This document shows, one piece after another, positions 1 through 6,582 of a stretch of 10,693 nt of DNA; within the stretch, counting starts at the first letter, position 1; every line of letters starts with the position of its first letter. The notes under the pieces are model-generated. The model saw only the letters and a program-made list of their open reading frames with translations, searched no databases and was not told where the DNA came from. Position numbers and translations under genes: made by a program. Source of the DNA: Caldifarciminota bacterium UBA2202 (GTDB taxonomy: Bacteria > Hydrothermota > 32-111); the NCBI GenBank assembly GCA_002327905.1, contig DCUY01000087.1, positions 1 through 10,693 on the forward strand. The letters are read 5' to 3'.

Positions 1-951
1 CTACAACCATCACAATTTATATATCCGACTTTAATAATGACTGAGAGTCTCTTTCAGATTTCTATATCTGGCTCCTTCTTTGCTTTTCTGATTTATATGC
101 ATAGCAGAAAAAGCACCTATTTTCTGCTTTCAATGATTTTTCTATTTATCTCTGTGATAATAAAGCCGGTAGCATCGATTATATCTATTGCAATTATTCC
201 TATAGCAATTGTTTTTATTCTAAGAGAAAAACTAAGTCGAGTATTAATTGCAGTCGCCCTTATACCTTTTCTTGCCGTTCTGATTCTCTCTGCGGGAAAT
301 TATAGCAGAACAAAGTCATTGTCAGTCTCATCAGTAGGTTCAATAAACATAATGCGGTATTACACATATATGTTCTTAAAGGGCGAGAAAGGGGATTTAT
401 ACGCAGACAGATTTCTTGATGAATGCACCTCATATAAAGATTCTTCAAACCAAGCGGGTAAGATTGAAAAGTTTTATATAAATAGGTCTCTTGCAGAGAT
501 AAAAAAACAACCGATTCAATTTCTATTATTCAATATAAAGGGGTGGATAAATTATTTCCTTGATTTTGGCAGGTATGATTTAAATCAAATAATAAAAGGC
601 AATAACCATGAATCGGACGGGCTTTTGGTAAAATACTCCAAAGGAGGATATTCGGCTTTGATTGATTATATCAGAGGATTGAATCCTTTAGTCGCAGTAA
701 GCTATATTTTAATGATATTCTTCAACCTGATAAACCTTTTATCTCTTTGTTTTTATCTCTTTTTTTGCAATGACAACAGATATGCAAAAATATTATGCGC
801 AATTTATATTTTCAGCATAATGCTTGCAACAAGCACAATTGGAGCATCAAGATTCAGGCAGCCTATATTCCCGATTATGATATATGCTATGATATTCAAC
901 TTTAATGCATTATTTTTAGATAAAAAGAAAAAGATCAGTCGAGAAGGGTGA
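1..951 (+). CDS. Polytopic membrane protein, probable GT39/ArnT-like glycosyltransferase, C-terminal part (5' end outside window)
   Basis: The reading frame is open from base 1 through the ATG at 37 to the TGA at 949-951, so the gene almost certainly begins upstream of the window; 316 residues are visible. The residues before the ATG read LQPSQFIYPTLI and run into MTESLF. This Y-P-x-L-x-x-T-E-x-L-F pattern resembles the segment after the catalytic region in dolichyl-phosphate-mannose/undecaprenyl-sugar dependent glycosyltransferases (GT39, PMT_2, ArnT-like). About four hydrophobic helices follow, then a roughly 110-residue hydrophilic stretch, then three more helices. The last contains SRFRQPIFPIMIYAM, like the R-[FY]-[RL]-x-P-[IV]-x-P motif near the C-terminus of these enzymes. 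Such proteins move sugars from a polyprenyl carrier onto lipids, proteins or glycans at the inner membrane. The catalytic N-terminal loop is not visible, so substrate and activity cannot be judged. The 3' end overlaps the convergent protease gene by 17 bp. Confidence 0.62.
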   Translation, partial: LQPSQFIYPTLIMTESLFQISISGSFFAFLIYMHSRKSTYFLLSMIFLFISVIIKPVASIISIAIIPIAIVFILREKLSRVLIAVALIPFLAVLILSAGNYSRTKSLSVSSVGSINIMRYYTYMFLKGEKGDLYADRFLDECTSYKDSSNQAGKIEKFYINRSLAEIKKQPIQFLLFNIKGWINYFLDFGRYDLNQIIKGNNHESDGLLVKYSKGGYSALIDYIRGLNPLVAVSYILMIFFNLINLLSLCFYLFFCNDNRYAKILCAIYIFSIMLATSTIGASRFRQPIFPIMIYAMIFNFNALFLDKKKKISREG

Positions 952-2467
952 TTTTCAGAATTGTGAAATCTCCGGAGCGGATGAAGTAAACTCCCGGAGA
1001 GAGCAAATAATTCAAATTGATTTTATTACTTCCCCTATGTATTTCAGCTCCGTTAATCTCGCCGACTCTTCTTCCTGAAACATCATAAAAATATACATTT
1101 TTACTGATTGAACTGTTTGCATGAATACACAGAATTGAGCAGGAGCAGTCAAAGGTTATTTTATTGGATGATTCTTTTAAATCAGACTGCGAATTTAAAA
1201 GAGTATCGTCTCTCTGCGATAAAGCGGATGCGACTGAATCAAGAAGAATGCCTGAATCATTAAAGTCCAAATCAAAAATCTCTATGGGAGTATCATAAGC
1301 AGTATATTCCTCACCTGTGATTCTTATAGCTCTGAAAGAATTCAGATATCCGCTTTCCGAGTCTGTAATAGTATCCTCCATTGCGAAGAATAGAGAATCG
1401 GGTTTTAACAGGTAGAAATCAGAGATGTCATAAAGTATGTCATTTGACGGAAATGGGTAATCATGAAATGTTGAAGGATAGCTTGTTCTGTATCCGTCCA
1501 TATACCAGTCATTTATGAATACAAGGTTATTGGGAGAAGTTTCATTATTTGAAAATAACGCGAGATTGATAATGTCTCTCTTATTATGCGAAACATTCAG
1601 CTCGACATACAGCTGAGGCGTATAATCAATTCTGTCATCGCTCCACCAGAATCTCTGAATAGGAACATAGGTTGTGTATTTTATCGCCTGATAGGTTATC
1701 CACCAGTATCCGTTGTCTCCCCACGATGTGCCCCAAGAGTTCACGCACCTGAATGCTCCATAACCGTCAGGAGTCGCTATTGAATCGTCAAAACCGACAA
1801 GGGTCACCACATGTCCGCCTCTGTTCACGCCACTCTGCAGAGAGACTGCATAAAACTGCTGAGATGAGGATATTGAGTAAAAATTATCATATACATAAAT
1901 ATGAAAGACAGCAAGTTCTCCATTTGAAAGATGTTGTTTTAACTGTGTAAGGTCTCCAAGAAGAGTGTAATGACTCTCCGAAGAACGGTAATACATTGAA
2001 TTCAGATAATCATCTCTGTCTGGATAAACCGAATAGTTTGTAGTATAGGGCATGTCGGACATCGTGCAGATTCCATATTTTTCTATCATGAGAAGAACAT
2101 CATCGACAAAACTTCCGTAATTCGCTCCGCCGTTCAGTTGATTATAGAGAAATGAAGGTGAAAACTGGTGCGCAGGGTCAGTCACATCCCAGTCGTGCTC
2201 CTGCCATTCCTGAAAAGTTTTGTAATAGTATCCCAATGCCCAGCATGTGCAAGAACCAAGAGACGATTGATTTCCGACAGGAGGAATGCCCTCAGTGATG
2301 AAGAAAGAAGAATTGACCTCTGCCTCTGCTTCAATCTGTTTTTCAGTGATAAAAGAGGGGGATTTTCCGTCTTCTCTCACAAGACCGCCGAGAGTGTATT
2401 TGTCAATGGCGTCAGAGAATAAAAATACTGCTGAAAGCAAAAGAATAAAAAATAGTTTAATTTTCAT
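935..2467 (-). CDS. Secreted papain-family (C1) cysteine protease with T9SS-like C-terminal sorting domain
   Basis: Counting from the upstream ATG (2473), the protein has 512 residues. A signal peptide covers about 3-22 (MKIKLFFILLLSAVFLFSDA). The C1 catalytic core spans about 58-275. PVGNQSSLGSCTCWAL holds the oxyanion Gln69 and the nucleophile, most likely Cys75 (GSCxxWA, the bacterial arrangement). GGHVVTLVGFDD gives His221, and CVNSWGTSWGDNGYWWI gives Asn245. FSPSFLYNQLNGG (104-116) is also typical of these bacterial enzymes. A beta-rich linker (about 285-435) follows. Residues about 457-512 (VYFYDVSGRRV, then G-x-N-x-I-x-L and SPGVYFIRSGD) match the Por-secretion-tail/T9SS type A pattern, so the protein is probably exported and surface-attached or released. 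I chose the second ATG (2467) because GGA lies 6 nt before it and the predicted promoter leaves about a 12-nt leader. The start at 2473 would add Met-Cys. A cysteine cluster (CSCSILC, 443-449) precedes the tail. Substrate unknown. Confidence 0.88.
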   Translation of the reverse strand: MKIKLFFILLLSAVFLFSDAIDKYTLGGLVREDGKSPSFITEKQIEAEAEVNSSFFITEGIPPVGNQSSLGSCTCWALGYYYKTFQEWQEHDWDVTDPAHQFSPSFLYNQLNGGANYGSFVDDVLLMIEKYGICTMSDMPYTTNYSVYPDRDDYLNSMYYRSSESHYTLLGDLTQLKQHLSNGELAVFHIYVYDNFYSISSSQQFYAVSLQSGVNRGGHVVTLVGFDDSIATPDGYGAFRCVNSWGTSWGDNGYWWITYQAIKYTTYVPIQRFWWSDDRIDYTPQLYVELNVSHNKRDIINLALFSNNETSPNNLVFINDWYMDGYRTSYPSTFHDYPFPSNDILYDISDFYLLKPDSLFFAMEDTITDSESGYLNSFRAIRITGEEYTAYDTPIEIFDLDFNDSGILLDSVASALSQRDDTLLNSQSDLKESSNKITFDCSCSILCIHANSSISKNVYFYDVSGRRVGEINGAEIHRGSNKINLNYLLSPGVYFIRSGDFTILKITLLD

Positions 2468-2485
2468 ACACATTCCATTTTTCTT

Positions 2486-2514
2486 ATTATATATTGCACT
2501 GTTTAAAAAAGCAA
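2486..2514 (-). promoter_or_regulatory. Predicted sigma70-type promoter of the cysteine protease gene
   Basis: On the minus strand, TTGCTT (2514-2509) is followed after 17 nt by a perfect TATAAT (2491-2486). The expected transcription start is near 2479, about 12 nt before the ATG at 2467. The spacing and -10 are ideal. The caution is that the region is very AT-rich, so chance matches are frequent. Confidence 0.55.
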
Positions 2515-2523
2515 TAATAATTA

Positions 2524-2551
2524 TTGATTAAATAATATTTTTATATATAAT
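2524..2551 (+). promoter_or_regulatory. Predicted sigma70-type promoter of the small exported-protein gene
   Basis: TTGATT (2524-2529), a 16-nt spacer and a perfect TATAAT (2546-2551) point at the ATG at 2570, with an expected transcript start near 2558. A weaker alternative is TTGCAC (2494-2499) with AATAAT (2516-2521). Only 9 bp separate this -35 from the -35 of the divergent protease promoter, so the two genes may share control. Confidence 0.5.
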
Positions 2552-2569
2552 TTTCTTTGGTAAATAGAT

Positions 2570-3175
2570 ATGAACTTTAAATTAAAACTAATCATTTTAT
2601 CAGTTTTTCTGATAACAGCAATATTTTGCTCTGCAGAGAGCGACACGGTCTCTTTTTATTATTTGAATACCGGTCTTGTAAATTTCTCCTATGATTATCC
2701 TGAGGGAATGCATTATTATGTTGGAAATTTCGAGCTGGGGTTCTGCTCCGCTCTCGGTTTTAAATTCGGCACATCTCTTTTTGCGGCGAAATTCAATGAT
2801 ATAACCTCTCTGATTCCATTTATGTTTTCATATATCCCTTATAATACAAATAGAAAAACATTCTTAAATGAAATAGATTTGACTTTGGAGGCAAATGCTT
2901 GGAGAACTTTCAAAAATGAAGATGATACAACTTTAAATATTTCTTACCTTGATGCCAGAATAGTTTTTACTAAAAGAGACCTGCTTACAAAATTTGTCAA
3001 TCTGAAAATATATACGGGATTTATGCTCTACAATCCTCTTGACTACAAATATTTCAATTATCAGCCATATATCGGAATGAGCATCAGTCTGCCTGTCTTC
3101 TATTTCTACGGCTCATTTGATTCTCTTGTGATACAGAACAGAGAGGAATACTTTGAGCAAAAGAAGGACGACTGA
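2570..3175 (+). CDS. Exported protein of unknown function, probably a small outer-membrane beta-barrel
   Basis: I do not recognise a family. The 201-residue product starts with a clear signal peptide (MNFKLKLIILSVFLITAIFCSA, cleavage probable after Ala22). The Cys at 20 is preceded by Ile-Phe, which does not fit a lipobox. The mature part is rich in Phe and Tyr. It shows alternating polar/hydrophobic stretches typical of beta-strands, for example residues 49-75, 100-135 and 142-190. This would suit a small barrel of roughly 8 strands, but no C-terminal aromatic OMP signature is present, as the protein ends in EQKKDD. There is no good Shine-Dalgarno sequence before the ATG. It is divergent from the cysteine protease gene and probably co-regulated with it, so a joint surface role is possible but unproven. 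No terminator is visible in the 89 bp downstream. Confidence 0.72.
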   Translation: MNFKLKLIILSVFLITAIFCSAESDTVSFYYLNTGLVNFSYDYPEGMHYYVGNFELGFCSALGFKFGTSLFAAKFNDITSLIPFMFSYIPYNTNRKTFLNEIDLTLEANAWRTFKNEDDTTLNISYLDARIVFTKRDLLTKFVNLKIYTGFMLYNPLDYKYFNYQPYIGMSISLPVFYFYGSFDSLVIQNREEYFEQKKDD

Positions 3176-3230
3176 TTTCAGCATGTTGATTCAGAGCACC
3201 CATAAAACATAAAATAAAAGATTCTGATTA

Positions 3231-3258
3231 TTGACAATAATATTTATTCTGTTATAAA
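3231..3258 (+). promoter_or_regulatory. Near-consensus promoter immediately upstream of the SGNH hydrolase; predicts a leaderless mRNA
   Basis: A perfect -35 TTGACA (3231-3236), a 16-nt spacer and TATAAA (3253-3258) end 6 nt before the ATG at 3265. Transcription normally starts about 7 nt after the -10, that is at or within a base of the A of the start codon. No Shine-Dalgarno sequence is present, which agrees with leaderless initiation. Confidence 0.65.
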
Positions 3259-3264
3259 TGAATC

Positions 3265-4518
3265 ATGTGGGTATATTTTAATGGATTTGTTTACGCTCTC
3301 TCCCTTTTAACTTTAATAATTCTTGTTTTTAGAAGAGACAAACATATTCTTCTGAAGTTTGCTTTATCCCTGCTATTTGTCTTTTCTCTTCAGTTTGTTT
3401 TACAGCCTCTTATGCCGGGAATTGCAAAAAGAATGATATATTTGATTATTATGTCGGCTGATATTATTTTTGTTTTTAAATTATTTAGATCAATTAAAAA
3501 AATATTTTTAAATAAGTTTTTAGCAGATCGCTTGTATGTTCTTAAGACTGCTTTATTCTGGATGGTTGTAATTATAGGAATATCCGAAGGCGCAGTGGCA
3601 GTTCTTGCTGAATCAAAAATAATTAAATTATATTCTCCTTTGGTGATAATGGGGAGAGGCAATAATGAGGATTGGAGAGAAGCGCATATTACAGGAGAAA
3701 AGTCAAAGGTTTTTGATCCGGTGCTATTCTGGAAACCTGCAGATAAATATCCATACAACAAATACGGATTCAAGGGAGATGTTTTCGCCAAAAAGAAATC
3801 AGGCAAAAAAAGAATATTCTTCTACGGAGATTCCAATACAGACGGTCAGGATGAAGTGTCATACGCAAAATTTGTTCAAAGCATGAAGATAGACTCCTTT
3901 GAAATATTCAATGCAGGAGTTGCAGGATGGTCATCCTATCAGGGTTTGAAAAGATTTTTAAGCGAGTATGACGAGTGGCGGCCTGATGTAGTCTTCTTCT
4001 CATTCGGGTGGAATGACTGCGCAAATGCAATGGGAAGGCAGGACAAAGAATATTCGCCTCCGCCGAAGGTCATTATCAATGTTCAGAGATTTCTGCTTCA
4101 ATACAAGACAACATTATTCTTTCTGAATCTCATTAAAAAAGATAAAGCAAATTCTTATGAGTATCTTCCAAGAGTCAGCAAAGAAGATTATATTGAAAAT
4201 ATAAATACAGCATATCAGTTTTGCAGAGAGAGAGGGATTCAATTTATAGTTCTCACAAGGCCTTATGTGTATGAAGCGAAATTCTTTGAAACAGACTCTA
4301 CTTTCCGCAGATTTGTTCCGCTTTATAATGAAACACTTCGTATTTTTGCGGAGGAAAACAATATACCACTTATTGATGTGCAGATGGAATTTGCAGGAAA
4401 AGATTCATTCTTCTCGGACGAGAGCCATTTTAACAGAAATGGATATAAACATTTGGCAGAAATAATAACCGCTTATACAGGAGAATTAACAAGAGAGAGT
4501 TTGAAGTTCAAAAAATAA
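3265..4518 (+). CDS. Membrane-anchored SGNH/GDSL-family hydrolase (probable carbohydrate O-acyl esterase or transferase)
   Basis: The 417-residue protein has an N-terminal membrane part with about four helices (roughly 3-21, 29-48, 57-75 and 93-115). A C-terminal SGNH domain begins near residue 183. All four conserved blocks are visible: GDSNTDG with catalytic Ser190, NAGVAGW with Gly218, FGWND with Asn250, and SDESHFNRNGY with the Asp385/His388 pair. This is a complete active site, so the enzyme should be functional. Family members hydrolyse or transfer acyl groups, and membrane-anchored ones often act on cell-surface polysaccharides. That fits the glycosyltransferase-like gene nearby, but the substrate is inferred only. 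There is no in-frame alternative start near the N-terminus and no Shine-Dalgarno sequence; initiation is probably leaderless from the promoter just upstream. The gene looks monocistronic, as 156 bp and a new promoter region separate it from the phosphate operon. Confidence 0.87.
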   Translation: MWVYFNGFVYALSLLTLIILVFRRDKHILLKFALSLLFVFSLQFVLQPLMPGIAKRMIYLIIMSADIIFVFKLFRSIKKIFLNKFLADRLYVLKTALFWMVVIIGISEGAVAVLAESKIIKLYSPLVIMGRGNNEDWREAHITGEKSKVFDPVLFWKPADKYPYNKYGFKGDVFAKKKSGKKRIFFYGDSNTDGQDEVSYAKFVQSMKIDSFEIFNAGVAGWSSYQGLKRFLSEYDEWRPDVVFFSFGWNDCANAMGRQDKEYSPPPKVIINVQRFLLQYKTTLFFLNLIKKDKANSYEYLPRVSKEDYIENINTAYQFCRERGIQFIVLTRPYVYEAKFFETDSTFRRFVPLYNETLRIFAEENNIPLIDVQMEFAGKDSFFSDESHFNRNGYKHLAEIITAYTGELTRESLKFKK

Positions 4519-4595
4519 CTCTTTTTCTGCCGTAATTATTTTAGTAAAACATCATAAAAAGATTATATTTCAATAAATCATACTCGATTCATTTC

Positions 4596-4634
4596 TTAAC
4601 CAAAAATTAACAATTCTTTTACTCCAAATTAATT
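4596..4634 (+). promoter_or_regulatory. Putative Pho box: four direct TTAACA-like hexamers at 11-bp spacing
   Basis: TTAACC (4596-4601), TTAACA (4607-4612), TTTACT (4618-4623) and TTAATT (4629-4634) are each separated by exactly 5 nt. They therefore lie on one face of the helix. This is the layout of PhoP boxes in Bacillus (TT[AT]ACA direct repeats with 4-6 nt spacers), bound by tandem dimers of OmpR/PhoB-family regulators. The box ends 9 nt before a possible -10 and sits in front of the phosphate operon that encodes such a regulator. I infer activation under phosphate limitation by the operon's own response regulator. Confidence 0.62.
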
Positions 4635-4643
4635 GAGGCAGGT

Positions 4644-4649
4644 TATATT
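4644..4649 (+). promoter_or_regulatory. Possible -10 element of the pst operon promoter
   Basis: TATATT (TATTAT overlaps at 4646-4651) lies just downstream of the direct-repeat box, with no good -35 at the right distance. That is expected for an activator-dependent promoter whose regulator replaces -35 contacts. The start would be near 4656, leaving a leader of about 19 nt that includes the GGAGG ribosome site. Confidence 0.42.
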
Positions 4650-4665
4650 ATCTCAAAATAAAAAA

Positions 4666-4670
4666 GGAGG
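4666..4670 (+). promoter_or_regulatory. Ribosome binding site that fixes the porin start at TTG 4675
   Basis: GGAGG (within AAAAAAGGAGGT) lies 4 nt before a TTG codon at 4675. Translation from this TTG gives (M)KKLGNLLSLLLLAVMIFTNISA, a textbook signal peptide. Starting at the in-frame TTG at 4633 would put this ribosome site inside the gene and add 14 polar residues before the signal. Confidence 0.85.
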
Positions 4671-4674
4671 TCTC

Positions 4675-5712
4675 TTGAAAAAACTCGGAAATCTACTCTC
4701 TCTGCTTCTTTTGGCGGTGATGATTTTCACAAACATCAGCGCGATTGAATCAAAGGTTTCAATGGAGCTCTGGAACAGATACACAGTCGACCTAAACGGA
4801 ACTGATATAACCAAAAGCTACTTCTCGCTTGAAAGAGGATACCTCGGAATAGAACCGACATTTTCGGATAAAATGAAAGGCAGATTCACTCTTGATTTTT
4901 TCTCAACAGATAAATTTGAAGAGGGTGTCGGAATCAAATTAAAATATGCTTATATGGATTTCGCAATGCCTGTATCGGACATGTCTTTACAGGCGGGTTT
5001 AATAAAGACATACTTCGGGACAATCTATGACTGGACTTATGCTACAATACAGAAATCATTTGATGACAAAGAGAAAATAGTCTCATCCGCCGATTACGGA
5101 GTTTCAGTCAACGGACTCATACCTGCCGGATTCGGAGAGTATGCCTTCTCTCTCTATAACGGCGAGGGATACAGCAAGGCAGGAGGAGACATTGACGCGA
5201 ATCCCGCATTTGCATTCAATCTGAGAGTAATACCTTTAACAGGAATTACACTCGGCGGATCTGTTCTTTATGAAGACCACTCACTCCTTGTTGATGCTGA
5301 CTCAACGGTATCCGACACAGTCAGGATGGTTTATACGGGAGTGGGAAGGGTTGCATTCGGTCCTATTGACATAATTGCTCAGTATGCGGCAAAGGATATG
5401 GACGGCTCTTTGGGGGCGGGGTTTATGGTTATGCCTGTAATAAAGATAAACAAACTTGTTTCAGCATTAGACATGGAGCTTGTAGGCAGATATGACTCCT
5501 ATGACAAGAATACGGATGCTGATGAGACAAATGACTCATACGGAAGAATAGTCGCAGGATTCAACTGGAATCTCTTTAAAAATCCTGATGACGGAAAGCC
5601 GATGGTCTTTGTGCAGACAAACTGGGAGAGGACAATGTATGAAGATACGACGAAGGATGCAACAGACAATGTGGCAATTCAGCTCAGATACCTCTTTTCA
5701 GGCAAAATGTAA
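4675..5712 (+). CDS. Outer-membrane porin-like beta-barrel, first gene of the phosphate operon
   Basis: The product has 345 residues from the TTG start. The N-terminal signal peptide ends near ...NISA. The rest shows amphipathic beta-strands separated by short turns and polar loops. Examples are SMELWNRYTVDL, GRFTLDFFS, IKLKYAYMDFAM, SLQAGLIKTYFG, EYAFSLYNGEG and ITLGGSVLYED. The protein ends with VAIQLRYLFSGKM, an OMP-like final strand. The pattern, including the LQAGLIKTYFG-x-x-Y segment, recalls phosphate-selective porins (OprO/OprP) and related barrels, but I cannot assign specificity from sequence alone. It lies 15 nt upstream of pstS, behind a Pho-like box, so the likely role is passage of phosphate through the outer membrane during starvation. 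In well-studied proteobacteria, phosphate porins (PhoE, OprP) are usually separate Pho-regulon units rather than the head of pst. Confidence 0.8.
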   Translation: MKKLGNLLSLLLLAVMIFTNISAIESKVSMELWNRYTVDLNGTDITKSYFSLERGYLGIEPTFSDKMKGRFTLDFFSTDKFEEGVGIKLKYAYMDFAMPVSDMSLQAGLIKTYFGTIYDWTYATIQKSFDDKEKIVSSADYGVSVNGLIPAGFGEYAFSLYNGEGYSKAGGDIDANPAFAFNLRVIPLTGITLGGSVLYEDHSLLVDADSTVSDTVRMVYTGVGRVAFGPIDIIAQYAAKDMDGSLGAGFMVMPVIKINKLVSALDMELVGRYDSYDKNTDADETNDSYGRIVAGFNWNLFKNPDDGKPMVFVQTNWERTMYEDTTKDATDNVAIQLRYLFSGKM

Positions 5713-5727
5713 TAATAAGGAGGAAAA

Positions 5728-6531
5728 ATGAAAAAAATATTATCAATGCTTCTTTCTTTAACGCTTCTTGCAGGATTCATCTTTGCAGGAGACATAACAA
5801 TGTCAGGCTCGACAACAGTCTTTCCAATAGCTCAGCTTGCGGCAGAGAGATATATGGATAAGCATCCTGATGTAAATATCTCAGTCAGGGGCGGCGGCTC
5901 AGGAGTCGGAATATCCGACATAATACTCGGAAGAGTCAACATAGGAAATGCCTCAAGACAGATAAAGAACAAAGAGACAAAGCAAGCGAAAGAGAATGGA
6001 ATAAATGTGGTTGAGACAGTTGTTGCAAATGACGGAATTGCAATTGTTGTGAACCCTTCAAACGGAATAAACAAGCTTACTCTTGAACAGGTGAAGAAAA
6101 TATTTGCCGGAGAGGTCAGCAATTGGAAGCAATTGGGCGGCGCAAGCATGCCGATAGTTGTCATATCAAGAGATGTCTCATCCGGAACATTTGAAGTGTT
6201 CAAAGAGCTTGTCCTCAAAGGAGGAAAAGTCCGCGAAGATGCTCTTCTTCTCGCATCAAACAATGCTGTTGCCTCCAATGTTGCAGAGACACCCGGAGCA
6301 ATAGGATATGTGGGGTTCGGATTTTTATCTGACAAAGTCAAAGCCCTTGAAATAGAAGGAGTCGTTCCAAACGAAAAAACGGTTAATGACGGCACATACA
6401 AGATATCAAGAAAACTATATATGTACACAAATGGAGCTCCTAAGGGAGAAATCAAGGCCTTCATAGATTACATTCTATCAAGCGAAGGGCAGGAGATTGT
6501 AAAAGAGACAGGATACATACCTCTTAAATGA
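5728..6531 (+). CDS. pstS: Periplasmic phosphate-binding protein PstS
   Basis: This is the high-affinity phosphate receptor that delivers phosphate to PstCA. The 267-residue protein has a signal peptide (1-20, ...AGFIFA) with no lipobox cysteine, so it should be soluble in the periplasm; this supports a diderm cell. Phosphate-contacting motifs are visible: SGSTTVFP (26-33), RGGGSGVGI (54-62) and SRDVSSGTFEVF (147-158). The C-terminal half carries GAIGYVGFGFL and a final SSEGQEIVKETGYIPL, as in the short PstS class (about 270 residues) rather than the longer E. coli type. The start follows a strong AAGGAGG with a 4-nt spacer, 15 nt after the porin stop, so both are co-transcribed. A hairpin follows the stop codon. 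Confidence 0.96.
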   Translation: MKKILSMLLSLTLLAGFIFAGDITMSGSTTVFPIAQLAAERYMDKHPDVNISVRGGGSGVGISDIILGRVNIGNASRQIKNKETKQAKENGINVVETVVANDGIAIVVNPSNGINKLTLEQVKKIFAGEVSNWKQLGGASMPIVVISRDVSSGTFEVFKELVLKGGKVREDALLLASNNAVASNVAETPGAIGYVGFGFLSDKVKALEIEGVVPNEKTVNDGTYKISRKLYMYTNGAPKGEIKAFIDYILSSEGQEIVKETGYIPLK

Positions 6532-6547
6532 TCAGGCAAACAATAAT

Positions 6548-6571
6548 GAGAGCCGCTTAAATGCGGCTCTC
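6548..6571 (+). promoter_or_regulatory. Intercistronic hairpin between pstS and pstC
   Basis: A perfect 9-bp GC-rich inverted repeat, GAGAGCCGC (6548-6556) and GCGGCTCTC (6563-6571), closes a 6-nt loop TTAAAT. The stem is followed by TTAAATAC, not a U-tract, so it is a poor intrinsic terminator. It more likely acts as an RNA-stability or processing element that raises porin-pstS mRNA over the downstream genes. It ends 11 nt before the pstC ATG. Confidence 0.75.
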
Positions 6572-6582
6572 TTAAATACAAA

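Noticed and set aside
2570..2635. Lipoprotein signal (Cys20) in the small exported protein
   Set aside because: The residues before the Cys are Ala-Ile-Phe. Phe at -1 does not fit a lipobox, and an ordinary cleavage site after Ala22 is better.
3176..3230. Terminator or small gene between the unknown exported protein and the SGNH gene
   Set aside because: No hairpin, ribosome site or meaningful open frame is visible in this short AT-rich gap.
4510..4526. A-run/T-run inverted repeat at the end of the SGNH gene as a terminator
   Set aside because: Only A:T pairs (AAAAA...TTTTT) around a 6-nt loop, with no GC stem. In AT-rich DNA this is expected by chance.
4633..4674. Extended N-terminus of the porin from TTG 4633
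   Set aside because: It would bury the GGAGG ribosome site in the gene, overlap the direct-repeat box and place polar residues before a clean signal peptide.
5832..6464. Long minus-strand open frame (210 codons) opposite pstS
   Set aside because: It is the antisense shadow of a fully recognisable pstS, has low-complexity Ser/Pro/Thr composition and no ribosome site or family signature.
6548..6577. Rho-independent terminator after pstS
   Set aside because: The stem is good but the following sequence is TTAAATAC, without a run of T. pstC starts 11 nt later and clearly belongs to the same pathway.
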